From Microgenomates group bacterium GW2011_GWF2_46_18 (lineage in GTDB: Bacteria; Patescibacteriota; Microgenomatia; UBA1400; UBA12108): DNA of 33,998 nucleotides. The stretch spans positions 1 to 33,998 of the forward strand of contig LCMB01000001.1 in assembly GCA_001002415.1 (NCBI GenBank). Direction: 5' to 3'. The notes beneath the pieces were generated by a model. That model worked only from the letters and a program-made list of their open reading frames with translations, had not been told where the DNA came from and ran no database searches. The translations under genes and the position numbers were made by a program. How positions within the stretch are numbered: position 1 is the first letter of the stretch; every line of letters starts with the position of its first letter. Shown here piece after piece: positions 5,441 through 11,910 of the stretch.

Positions 5441-6250
5441 TTAAATTAGAAGTTTATAAACTTCTATCGCGTTTTTACTAAAAATTCTTTCTCTTTCGTC
5501 TTCATCTATTTTTAAAGATTTTACCAAATCAATTTGTTTCTTGATATCACACATGGGCCAATCAGTACCAAAAATAACTTTGTCTGGCCTGTTCTGAATG
5601 GTTTTTTCAAGTACATTTATCATTTTCTCAATGCCGCCACTTTTCTCTAGAACTTCAGGGTCTGCAGTCCCAGCCAATTCAAAATAAATGTTGGGTGAGT
5701 TCTTGGTGATTTCATAGCAATATTCAATCTTGGGCCAAAAATAATGGGTAATGATTACTTTTAATTTTGGATACTTATCGGCAATCTCGACTATATATTT
5801 TGGGTCATTATAGAAAAGGGGGTTTTGAATATTTGGATCCGAAGAAATATCGCCGGTATGAAAAACTACCGGGCAACCTAATTTCTGTAAAAGTTCGTAA
5901 TATGGCAGACATCTTTGATCTGTTGGATTATAGGGATCATGGCCTGGAAATAGCTTTATGCCTTTAACAGTTCCACTTTCTAGTAATTCTCGATACTTTT
6001 GTATTTCGCTGTTTCCCCGTTGGATTATTTGAGGGCTCCCTAAAAGAAAAAATTCCTTATACCCATTGGTGAGTTCGATTGCTTTTGCAAGATCTGCTAT
6101 ATCGTCCTTATTTTCTAAATTATCAGGAATAACTATTGCGTACTCAATCCCGTTTCTGGCCATTTCTTGCAACAACAAATCTCTGCTTTCTTCGAGAGAT
6201 TGAGCATTATTTTCGTAAAGTGAAATGTGGACATGTGAATCAATAATCAT
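5441..6250 (-). CDS. Metal-dependent TIM-barrel amidohydrolase
   Basis: The 269-residue enzyme is of the amidohydrolase-2 type. The metal site is readable: HVH at residues 6-8 (DSHVHIS), VVFHTGD with H131, IITHYFWP with H169, and FGTDWPM with the catalytic D230. Family members hydrolyse or decarboxylate small ring or amide substrates; the substrate here is unknown. An SD (AGGAGA) sits 8 bases before the ATG, so unlike most first genes it is expected to be translated from within a longer transcript, probably one starting at tRNA-Gln or the membrane-protein gene 35 bp upstream. Base composition is about 25-35% GC in many lines against about 50% around it, suggesting acquisition. Its last codons contain a perfect 18-bp palindrome. 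Confidence 0.88.
   Translation of the reverse strand: MIIDSHVHISLYENNAQSLEESRDLLLQEMARNGIEYAIVIPDNLENKDDIADLAKAIELTNGYKEFFLLGSPQIIQRGNSEIQKYRELLESGTVKGIKLFPGHDPYNPTDQRCLPYYELLQKLGCPVVFHTGDISSDPNIQNPLFYNDPKYIVEIADKYPKLKVIITHYFWPKIEYCYEITKNSPNIYFELAGTADPEVLEKSGGIEKMINVLEKTIQNRPDKVIFGTDWPMCDIKKQIDLVKSLKIDEDERERIFSKNAIEVYKLLI
5448..5465. repeat. Perfect 18-bp palindrome at the 3' end of the amidohydrolase gene
   Basis: AGAAGTTTATAAACTTCT reads identically on both strands. It overlaps the last codons of the amidohydrolase at the distal edge of the AT-rich block. No T run follows on the minus strand, so a classical terminator is unlikely. Confidence 0.6.
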
Positions 6251-6285
6251 TTGTTGCGTCTCCTGGACGATGTTGGAACTTTTTT

Positions 6286-6657
6286 TTAGTATCTACCAAG
6301 TAAATACATTACTAAAATTTTGTAGAATATGAAGGCATCGATGAAAGCTATAATATAGGGATTAACAAATTGAAAAAGCTTGTCATTGTTGCTTCCGAGA
6401 TACTTAAGTAGTTTTACGCGTGTGTTTGGTTTAGAGTTGAAAGCAATAAGCGCGCTAAGGAGTGTACAAAAAAGTAAAGTAATGACAATTAACTCTACCC
6501 AGACTGGATGTCGTCCATATCTAGTCCAACCATTAATCAACGTAGAGAAACTAAGTTGAAGTCCTAGATGTGTAGCTAGAACAAAGTCGATCGTAAGTGC
6601 GAAACAACCAATAATAAGAAATATATTGGTGATTGTATTGATGTTGGTTGGTTTCAT
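6286..6657 (-). CDS. Small polytopic membrane protein directly behind tRNA-Gln
   Basis: The 123-residue product is not recognised. It has three probable membrane helices (about 9-30, 52-73 and 96-119), with a short basic loop (NSKPNTRVKLLK) between the second and third. The ATG at 6657 lies two bases after the tRNA discriminator base, so there is no space for a promoter or SD of its own. The only obvious expression route is co-transcription with the tRNA and release by 3' processing. A later start would remove the first helix. Composition is strongly AT-rich, like the amidohydrolase 35 bp downstream, with which it probably forms an imported pair. Confidence 0.65.
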   Translation of the reverse strand: MKPTNINTITNIFLIIGCFALTIDFVLATHLGLQLSFSTLINGWTRYGRHPVWVELIVITLLFCTLLSALIAFNSKPNTRVKLLKYLGSNNDKLFQFVNPYIIAFIDAFIFYKILVMYLLGRY

Positions 6658-6659
6658 TG

Positions 6660-6730
6660 TTGCCGAGCAGGGATTCGAACCCCAATAAGCAGCTTCAGAA
6701 ACTGCTGTCCTACCATTAGACGACTCGGCA
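6660..6730 (-). tRNA. tRNA-Gln (anticodon CUG)
   Basis: A full cloverleaf is readable on the minus strand. The acceptor stem is TGCCGAG/CTCGGCA with the U1-A72 pair typical of bacterial tRNA-Gln. The anticodon stem is GCAGT/GCTGC around the loop TTCTGAA, giving anticodon CTG (reads CAG). The T loop is TTCGAAT. The discriminator is A (6660). No CCA is encoded (the next bases are CAA), so maturation needs the CCA-adding enzyme found at 15846-17219. No glutaminyl-tRNA synthetase is visible, so charging may go through GluRS and transamidation; that is inference. Confidence 0.95.
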
Positions 6731-6741
6731 GAGATAGACGT

Positions 6742-6747
6742 ATTTTA
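6742..6747 (-). promoter_or_regulatory. Extended -10 (TGA TAAAAT) for tRNA-Gln
   Basis: TAAAAT on the minus strand, preceded by TGA, puts the transcription start about five bases before the tRNA 5' end. It is probably also the promoter of the membrane-protein/amidohydrolase pair behind the tRNA. Confidence 0.55.
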
Positions 6748-6759
6748 TCACTAGCACCA

Positions 6760-7098
6760 TTATTCTTTGGGTTTACGCTTGCGGGCTTCGATTTTTTTGA
6801 GGGAACCGAGGATCCGTTCGTGGAGATTGATATCTTTGATCCGGGCAATTCTTAGAATAGTGACTACCAAATCCCCGAGTTCTTGTTCGTAGGATTCATC
6901 CCGTTGGGCGGCTAGATTGAGGGGTTTGCGGCCGTGCTCGGCCAAGTAGGCTCGGGCAATTTCGCCGACTTCTTCAACTAAGGAAAGAATGAGGATTGAG
7001 CCATACTCCTGGGAATAGCGTTTACCCCGATCGATCCGGGAGAGGTAGTTAAAGTACTCGGCAAAGGGGGATTTGTAATGAGTGCGTTTGGGGGTCAT
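6760..7098 (-). CDS. MazG-like nucleotide pyrophosphohydrolase
   Basis: This 112-residue all-alpha NTP pyrophosphohydrolase belongs to the MazG/dUTPase-2 group. The magnesium-binding pattern is present: EEVGE at residues 42-46 (ExxE type) and ELGDLVVTILRIA at about 73-85 (ExxD). Such enzymes hydrolyse non-canonical or excess NTPs to NMP and pyrophosphate. It is a single-domain form; the substrate is not predictable. A basic tail (KKIEARKRKPKE) follows. It faces the HD-domain gene across a 16-bp gap holding opposed, overlapping -10 elements, so a leaderless mRNA from TGC TACCAT is expected. Confidence 0.85.
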   Translation of the reverse strand: MTPKRTHYKSPFAEYFNYLSRIDRGKRYSQEYGSILILSLVEEVGEIARAYLAEHGRKPLNLAAQRDESYEQELGDLVVTILRIARIKDINLHERILGSLKKIEARKRKPKE

Positions 7099-7103
7099 AT
7101 AGA

Positions 7104-7110
7104 TATGGTA
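7104..7110. promoter_or_regulatory. Overlapping divergent -10 elements (TATGGT on +, TGC TACCAT on -)
   Basis: TATGGT (7104-7109, plus) ends 5 bases before the ATG at 7115. TACCAT (7105-7110, minus), extended by TGC, ends 6 bases before the ATG at 7098. Only 16 bp separate the two start codons. The hexamers are weak, so confidence is moderate. Confidence 0.45.
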
Positions 7111-7114
7111 GCAT

Positions 7115-7747
7115 ATGCTCGTGCAGATTGAGGAACTTTATCAAAAATACCACAATATGCCGCAGCTGGTTACTCATCAGTTACGGGTGGGAGCAGTGGG
7201 GAGAACGGTCGCGAAGCATTGGAAGAGCAAGTGTGACCCCATCTTTATCACCCAATTGTGTTTGATCCATGACATCGGGAATATCGTGAAGTTTGATTTG
7301 ACCAATCCAAATTTTGGGAAAATTGAGAACATAGAAGAATGGAAAAAGATCCAAAAACAATATCGGGCGAAGTATGGGGAGAATGCCCAGGAAGCAACGA
7401 GAGGAATTTTGCAGGAAGCCGGGTTAAATCAATTTACCGAGTTAATTGCTGAGGAGGAGAAACTTTATTTTGCGGAAGCGAAGGAAGCGGAGCTAGAGAG
7501 AGCCAGTACCGCGGCCATCATTTTGATGTATGCAGACTGCCGGGTCACACCCAAGGGAGTTGTCAGCTACCGCGAACGAATCGACGATTTGAAAGAGCGC
7601 TATGGAGGAGTGGCCAGCCCGACTTGGTACGCTTGGACTTATTGGTTTGAGGAGTGGATACAGAAGCAGGTTACGATTGATTTGCATTCCATTACGGAGA
7701 GTCAAATGGCACCTCTATTTACTGAACTGTTGACGAGTACCATATAA
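7115..7747 (+). CDS. HD-domain phosphohydrolase
   Basis: The 210-residue metal-dependent HD-superfamily protein shows H21 (PQLVTHQLRVG), the HD pair H52-D53 in CLIHDIGN, and a later Asp in YADCRV (about 140), which together make the HD metal site. Many such proteins are nucleotidases or (p)ppGpp/cyclic-nucleotide hydrolases. This one has no partner domain, so the substrate is open. Its stop codon lies inside the TATAAT that starts the T-box leader. Divergent from the MazG-like gene: both are candidate nucleotide-cleaning enzymes expressed from mutually exclusive promoters. Confidence 0.82.
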   Translation: MLVQIEELYQKYHNMPQLVTHQLRVGAVGRTVAKHWKSKCDPIFITQLCLIHDIGNIVKFDLTNPNFGKIENIEEWKKIQKQYRAKYGENAQEATRGILQEAGLNQFTELIAEEEKLYFAEAKEAELERASTAAIILMYADCRVTPKGVVSYRERIDDLKERYGGVASPTWYAWTYWFEEWIQKQVTIDLHSITESQMAPLFTELLTSTI

Positions 7748-7748
7748 T
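7743..7748 (+). promoter_or_regulatory. -10 (TATAAT) for the T-box/proS operon
   Basis: A perfect TATAAT overlaps the TAA stop of the HD gene. The predicted start is near 7755, just before the structured leader. No consensus -35 is found at 16-18 bases. Confidence 0.6.
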
Positions 7749-7773
7749 GAAGTGAGTTAATAAATGCGTTGAC

Positions 7774-7913
7774 GGGGTTTCCCGCCCCTGAGCAGTCTGC
7801 GATGAGTAGACCGAGCCTACGCGAGAAGTAGGAAACCAAGTAAAAAGGCGAGGTGGTACCGCTCGAGAGAGCCCTTGCATGTCCCTGGTTCGGGGATGTG
7901 CAAGGGTTTTTTT
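7774..7913 (+). promoter_or_regulatory. T-box riboswitch (tRNA-sensing leader), probably tRNA-Pro
   Basis: The T-box core GAGGTGGTACCGC lies at 7850-7862. Its TGGT pairs with the ACCA end of an uncharged tRNA with discriminator A, as tRNA-Pro has. Antiterminator pairing is visible: CGAG 7849-7852 with CTCG 7862-7865, and AAGGC with GCCCTT. The competing terminator is a 14-bp stem (7872-7885 with 7893-7906, some wobbles) followed by seven T (7907-7913). The upstream part is short: GGTTTCC 7776-7782 can pair with GGAAACC 7831-7837, so Stem I is reduced to under about 65 bases. The specifier codon cannot be assigned with certainty; CCC at 7781-7783 is one candidate. The controlled genes are the CsaA-like protein and ProRS. 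Confidence 0.88.
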
Positions 7914-7944
7914 GTATTTAATACCATCAAAGGAGAAAAAATAT

Positions 7945-8280
7945 ATGGCAACATATGATGACTTTGTCAAAATTGATATTCGAGTGGGCAAAATTTTGGC
8001 GGTAGAGGATTTTCCAGAAGCCAGGAAACCATCGTACAAATTGAAAATCGACTTTGGGGAAGAAATAGGAATCAAAGTATCAAGTGCCCAGCTAGTCAAA
8101 CACTACACCAAGGAGCAGTTAATGGGTAAGTTGGTCATGGGAGTAGTTAATTTCCCACCGCGGCAAATTGGCCCGTTTATGTCGGAATGTTTGACGCTAG
8201 GTGTACCGGACGAGAATCATGAGTGTGTGTTGATCACACCCGACAAAGCTGACGCGGTAGTCGGAGGTAGGTTATACTAA
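7945..8280 (+). CDS. CsaA-like tRNA-binding domain protein
   Basis: This 111-residue free-standing OB-fold protein belongs to the tRNA_bind/EMAP-II family. The diagnostic opening is FVKIDIRVGKILAVEDFPEARKPSYKLKIDFG (residues 6-37). IKVSSAQLVKHYT and MGVVNFPPRQIGPFMSECLTLGV follow, as in CsaA and the C-terminal domain of MetRS. CsaA was described as a secretion-related chaperone, while the fold binds the tRNA elbow. The good SD AGGAG is 9 bases before the ATG. It is the first gene behind the T-box and lies 16 bp before proS. Co-regulation by uncharged tRNA points to a tRNA-related role rather than export; that is inference. Confidence 0.88.
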   Translation: MATYDDFVKIDIRVGKILAVEDFPEARKPSYKLKIDFGEEIGIKVSSAQLVKHYTKEQLMGKLVMGVVNFPPRQIGPFMSECLTLGVPDENHECVLITPDKADAVVGGRLY

Positions 8281-8296
8281 TTCTGAGGAGAATTTT

Positions 8297-9544
8297 ATGC
8301 AGTATTCAAAATTGTTTAGCAAGACACTTAAAACGGCACCGAGTTCGGCGGAGACAGTCAACCACAAACTACTGGTACAAGCGGGGTTTGTCCGGCAAGT
8401 AATGGCGGGGGTGTATACCTATACACCGTTGGGACTCCGGGTCCTAAACAAGATTTCGCAAATTATCAGGGAAGAAATGAACAATGTCGGCGGACAAGAA
8501 GTATTGATGCCGATTTTGCACCCATCGGCTTTGTGGAAGCAAACTGGGGCTTGGGACAAGAGTGACGTTTTGTTTAAAATTAAAAGTCGGACGGGACGCG
8601 AGTATGCCCTAGCCCAAAGTAATGAAGAGACAGTTACCCCACTGGCCAAAGAATGGATCCACAGCAAAAATGATTTGCCGCTCTCAATTTACCATATCAA
8701 TGCGAAGTTCCGGGATGAGCTACGGAGTAAAAGCGGGATCCTGCGCGGCAGGGAGTTTCTCATGAAAGACATGTACAGCTGGCATGAGAACCAGGCGGAC
8801 TTTGAACAATACTATACCAAGGTGAAAGCCGCGTATATGCGAATCTTTGGGAAACTAGGACTAACCGCCAAAGCGACGGAGGCTTCGGGGGGTGGATTTA
8901 GCGACAAAATCAGCTACGAGTTTGAAGTCCTAACCGACGCCGGGGAAGCGCCGATACTCTATTGCAGCAAGTGTGATTACTGCGTCAATGTAGACGATAT
9001 CAAAACTTACAAAGAGGGGGACTCTTGCCCCAAGTGCAGCGGAGATAAACTCAAAGCGGCCATGGCTTCGGAAGTGGGGAATGTGTTTGATTTGGGGACG
9101 AAATACTCCAAGGCGTTTGAGCTGACCATCCCCAATAGCAAAGGCGAAAAAATATATCCGATCATGGGCTGTTACGGGATAGGGATCAGCCGGACAATGG
9201 GAGTCTTGGTCGAAAAGTTCCACGATGAGCGAGGGATTATCTGGCCAGAATCAGCGGCCCCGTTTAAGGTCCACTTGGTGGCCATTGCCGGCAAGAATGA
9301 AGCCGTGACAAAACAAGCCGACAAGGTCTACAACGAACTAACCAAAGCGGGAATCGAAGTTTTGTATGATGATCGAGAGAGTGTCATGGCGGGAGCCAAA
9401 TTGGCGGACGCGGACTTGATCGGGATCCCCTACCGAGCGGTAGTTTCGGAAAAGACGGGAGAGCAAATTGAGGTCAAGAAAAGAAACGAAACTGAGGCCA
9501 AACTAATGAGTTTAGAGAACTTTCTGCAGACGCTCAAGAATTAG
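8297..9544 (+). CDS. proS: Prolyl-tRNA synthetase lacking the editing insertion
   Basis: This class II synthetase attaches proline to tRNA-Pro. At 415 residues it is far shorter than the usual bacterial form (about 570). Motif 2 (FRDELRSKSGILRGREFLMKD) and motif 3 (GCYGIGISRTMGVLVE) are intact, as is the C-terminal anticodon domain (VHLVAIAGKNEAV...DADLIGIPYRAVV). The ~180-residue INS domain between motifs 2 and 3, which deacylates Ala-tRNA-Pro, is absent. In its place is a compact C4 zinc ribbon (YCSKCDYC ... CPKCSG, about residues 222-252). Similar INS-less forms are known in alpha-proteobacteria and mitochondria. SD GAGGAG precedes the ATG. The last 33 bp overlap gltX tail to tail. Confidence 0.95.
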   Translation: MQYSKLFSKTLKTAPSSAETVNHKLLVQAGFVRQVMAGVYTYTPLGLRVLNKISQIIREEMNNVGGQEVLMPILHPSALWKQTGAWDKSDVLFKIKSRTGREYALAQSNEETVTPLAKEWIHSKNDLPLSIYHINAKFRDELRSKSGILRGREFLMKDMYSWHENQADFEQYYTKVKAAYMRIFGKLGLTAKATEASGGGFSDKISYEFEVLTDAGEAPILYCSKCDYCVNVDDIKTYKEGDSCPKCSGDKLKAAMASEVGNVFDLGTKYSKAFELTIPNSKGEKIYPIMGCYGIGISRTMGVLVEKFHDERGIIWPESAAPFKVHLVAIAGKNEAVTKQADKVYNELTKAGIEVLYDDRESVMAGAKLADADLIGIPYRAVVSEKTGEQIEVKKRNETEAKLMSLENFLQTLKN

Positions 9545-10837
9545 GTCACGCCCCAAAATCAGCATGGATTCGGTGAGCGGGGGGGAAACGGGTTTACCGG
9601 TAACTGCTAAGCGAAGGGCGGCAAAAAAGGGAGTATTCTTCCAGCCATGATCCTTGACTTGAGAAACCAGGTTGGATTCAATTCCCTCCTTGGTCCAGTC
9701 GCAGGTTGTAAGAATCTCATAGGCCATCTTGAGATAGGCTAAATCTTCGGGAGTAAAAGAAGAGGGTTTGGGCTCCGTGAAAAAGAATTCCGCCAGGTTT
9801 TTGAATTCGGAGAGAAGAGTAATTCTAGTTTTCACGAGAGGAATAATTTGGAGCAAAAGCTCATCATTAACCGAATTGGGGACAAGCGGACGGACGAGGG
9901 GCAAGAGCTCGGCATCAGATTTGCGGCGGAGGTACTGACCATTAAACCAATTGAGTTTGTCGAGGAAAAAGCGCGGATTGGCGTCTTGAAAGCCTTGAGC
10001 GTCAAAGTGCTCGACCAGCTCAGGCAGGGTATAGAGCTCACGATTATCTTTGGGGGCCCAGCCCAAAAGAGCCACAAAATTGAGGATGGCCTCGGGAAGA
10101 TAGCCTTGCTCTAAATACTGTTCACAAAAGACCGAATCACGGCGTTTACTAAGTTTTTTGCCGGTAGTCGATGAGAGGATATCGGTGAGATGCCCGATCT
10201 GGGGCTGCTCCCCCCCAAGATAGCGAAGAACTAAAAGGTGGATGGGGGTAGAAGGCAACCAATCGTGGCCCCGCAGGATGTGGGTAACTTTCATGTCGAG
10301 GTCGTCGACCATGGCGGCTAGGGCGTAGGTCGGGAAAGTATCGGACTTGAGTAAGGTGGCATCATAGACTTGGTTACTGCTCCAGCTAATCTCTTTGCGA
10401 TGTGCAAAATCGTGATAGGAAATGGTTTCGTTATCGGGGACGCGGAGTTTGATCGCCCCCTTGGTTAGTCCCAGATCGCGGCAGGGGTCACGCATGAGCG
10501 TGGAGTAGCCATCAGATTGGGCATTGCGGGCTGGGCACTGGCAATAGAAGGCATGACCATCTTTGACTAATTTTTCGGCGGCCTGTTGATAGATGCCGGT
10601 TTGATGGCGAGCGGATTGAATATAAAATTCGTCCCACTGGAGACCAAACTTGTGGAGCACATCCTGCAGTGATTGGAGGGCTCCTTCGACTTCGCGTTTT
10701 TGGTCGGTATCTTCGATCCTCAGGATGAAATCCCCACCAGAATGTTTGGCGAGTACATAGGCGTAGAGGGCGGTACGGAGACTGCCGATGTGTAAGAAGC
10801 CGGTCGGGGAAGGAGCAAAGCGAGTACGAATAGTCAT
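9512..10837 (-). CDS. gltX: Glutamyl-tRNA synthetase
   Basis: This class I synthetase has 441 residues. The HIGH-type signature is RFAPSPTGFLHIGSLRTAL at residues 5-23, the KMSKS equivalent is KKLSKRRDSV, and the GluRS landmarks DTDQKREVEG and GHDWLPSTPIHLLVLRYLG are present. The C-terminal part is the alpha-helical anticodon cage of bacterial GluRS rather than the beta-barrels of GlnRS. With a tRNA-Gln gene in the window and no visible GlnRS, it may be non-discriminating and feed a GatCAB amidotransferase; this is inference. The start at 10837 is set by the family N-terminus and a perfect TATAAT ending 6 bases upstream, so a leaderless mRNA is predicted. Confidence 0.95.
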   Translation of the reverse strand: MTIRTRFAPSPTGFLHIGSLRTALYAYVLAKHSGGDFILRIEDTDQKREVEGALQSLQDVLHKFGLQWDEFYIQSARHQTGIYQQAAEKLVKDGHAFYCQCPARNAQSDGYSTLMRDPCRDLGLTKGAIKLRVPDNETISYHDFAHRKEISWSSNQVYDATLLKSDTFPTYALAAMVDDLDMKVTHILRGHDWLPSTPIHLLVLRYLGGEQPQIGHLTDILSSTTGKKLSKRRDSVFCEQYLEQGYLPEAILNFVALLGWAPKDNRELYTLPELVEHFDAQGFQDANPRFFLDKLNWFNGQYLRRKSDAELLPLVRPLVPNSVNDELLLQIIPLVKTRITLLSEFKNLAEFFFTEPKPSSFTPEDLAYLKMAYEILTTCDWTKEGIESNLVSQVKDHGWKNTPFFAALRLAVTGKPVSPPLTESMLILGRDLILERLQKVL

Positions 10838-10843
10838 GGAGTT

Positions 10844-10853
10844 ATTATATACT
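10844..10853. promoter_or_regulatory. Overlapping divergent -10 elements (TATAAT on -, TATACT on +)
   Basis: TATAAT (10844-10849, minus) ends 6 bases before the gltX ATG. TATACT (10848-10853, plus) ends 6 bases before the ATG at 10860. The hexamers share two base pairs and the start codons are 22 bp apart. Both predicted mRNAs are leaderless. Confidence 0.65.
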
Positions 10854-10859
10854 AGAGGG

Positions 10860-11909
10860 ATGAATAACTTGGGTGAAGGGAGTGCACTAGCAAGGAAGGT
10901 CATTAAGTACGGAGGGATCGGGATAGTAGCTTTGATGGTGGGAAGACTAGTGATTGGCGGAGCTATTTCCTATTACAAAAAACTTAATCCCCCTCCTCCA
11001 CCCCCACCAGACGTGAAGTTTGGTAAGTTGCCGAAATTGATTTTCCCCGAAAAACCAACCGTCCCCCTCGCCTACCGGCTAGAAACTAGGACGGGAACGC
11101 TCCCAACAAATTTACCTAATCAATTTACAGTGTTTTTTATGCCGATCAAAAAACCAAATCTATTGGCATATGATATGGCCAAGGCAGTGGCTAATCGGCT
11201 TAATTTTATCCAGGAACCCAAGAAGCTGACGGAGCGCAATTACCGCTGGGACAGTAACAGTCCAGTCCCTTCGTCTTTTACCATCGATATTATTACCGGA
11301 GCTTTTGTGATGAACCGCAAGTGGCAGGATGACCCGTCTTATTTGACTCCCACAATTTTTTATAATGAAAGCCAGGCGGTTGACCGAATTTACAACCTTT
11401 TGTCACGGGTAGAACTATTGCCGGAAGATATCAAAACCGGAACGTATACTGTGCAGAACCTTAAGGCCGAGAATGGGCAGATTGTCTCAGCGGTATCGTT
11501 GTCGCAGTCTCAGTTTGTCCAAGTCAATCTATACCGGAAAAGTGTCGATGAAACACCGGTAGTTTCGCCCCGAGCGGAACGAGGGCTCATTTCGGGAATC
11601 TTGGCACTACAGAGAGAAGATGACCGGCAGTTTGTCCAGCTAGATTACAACTACTTCCCGGTTGATATGCAAACATCAGCGGTGTATCCACTGATTACTG
11701 TGGGTGAAGCATGGAAGCGGATGCAGAGCAATGGGGGGTATATCGTGGCGGTCAAACCAGAGACCAAAGAAGTGACAGTCCGCGAAATTACCTTGGCATA
11801 TTATGATGCGGAACAGCCTCAACAATTTATGCAGCCAGTTTACGTATTTCGAGGAGACAGTGATTTTGTGGGGTATGTACCGGCTTTGGCTGATGAATGG
11901 GTAGAGTAA
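10860..11909 (+). CDS. Single-span membrane-anchored extracytoplasmic protein
   Basis: The 349-residue product is not firmly recognised. After a short basic N-terminus comes one membrane helix (about 17-40, YGGIGIVALMVGRLVIGGAIS). A linker follows with seven consecutive prolines (about 45-51), then a ~300-residue extracytoplasmic region with no cysteine cluster or enzyme motif. The C-terminal part (PLITVGEAWKRMQ ... ITLAYYDAEQPQQFMQPVYVFRGDSDFVGYVPAL) is reminiscent of YycI/YycH-type proteins that regulate the WalK sensor kinase; this is a weak pattern match. It is divergent from gltX through overlapping promoters. Its stop is followed one base later by the convergent aspS stop. Confidence 0.7.
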   Translation: MNNLGEGSALARKVIKYGGIGIVALMVGRLVIGGAISYYKKLNPPPPPPPDVKFGKLPKLIFPEKPTVPLAYRLETRTGTLPTNLPNQFTVFFMPIKKPNLLAYDMAKAVANRLNFIQEPKKLTERNYRWDSNSPVPSSFTIDIITGAFVMNRKWQDDPSYLTPTIFYNESQAVDRIYNLLSRVELLPEDIKTGTYTVQNLKAENGQIVSAVSLSQSQFVQVNLYRKSVDETPVVSPRAERGLISGILALQREDDRQFVQLDYNYFPVDMQTSAVYPLITVGEAWKRMQSNGGYIVAVKPETKEVTVREITLAYYDAEQPQQFMQPVYVFRGDSDFVGYVPALADEWVE

Positions 11910-11910
11910 G

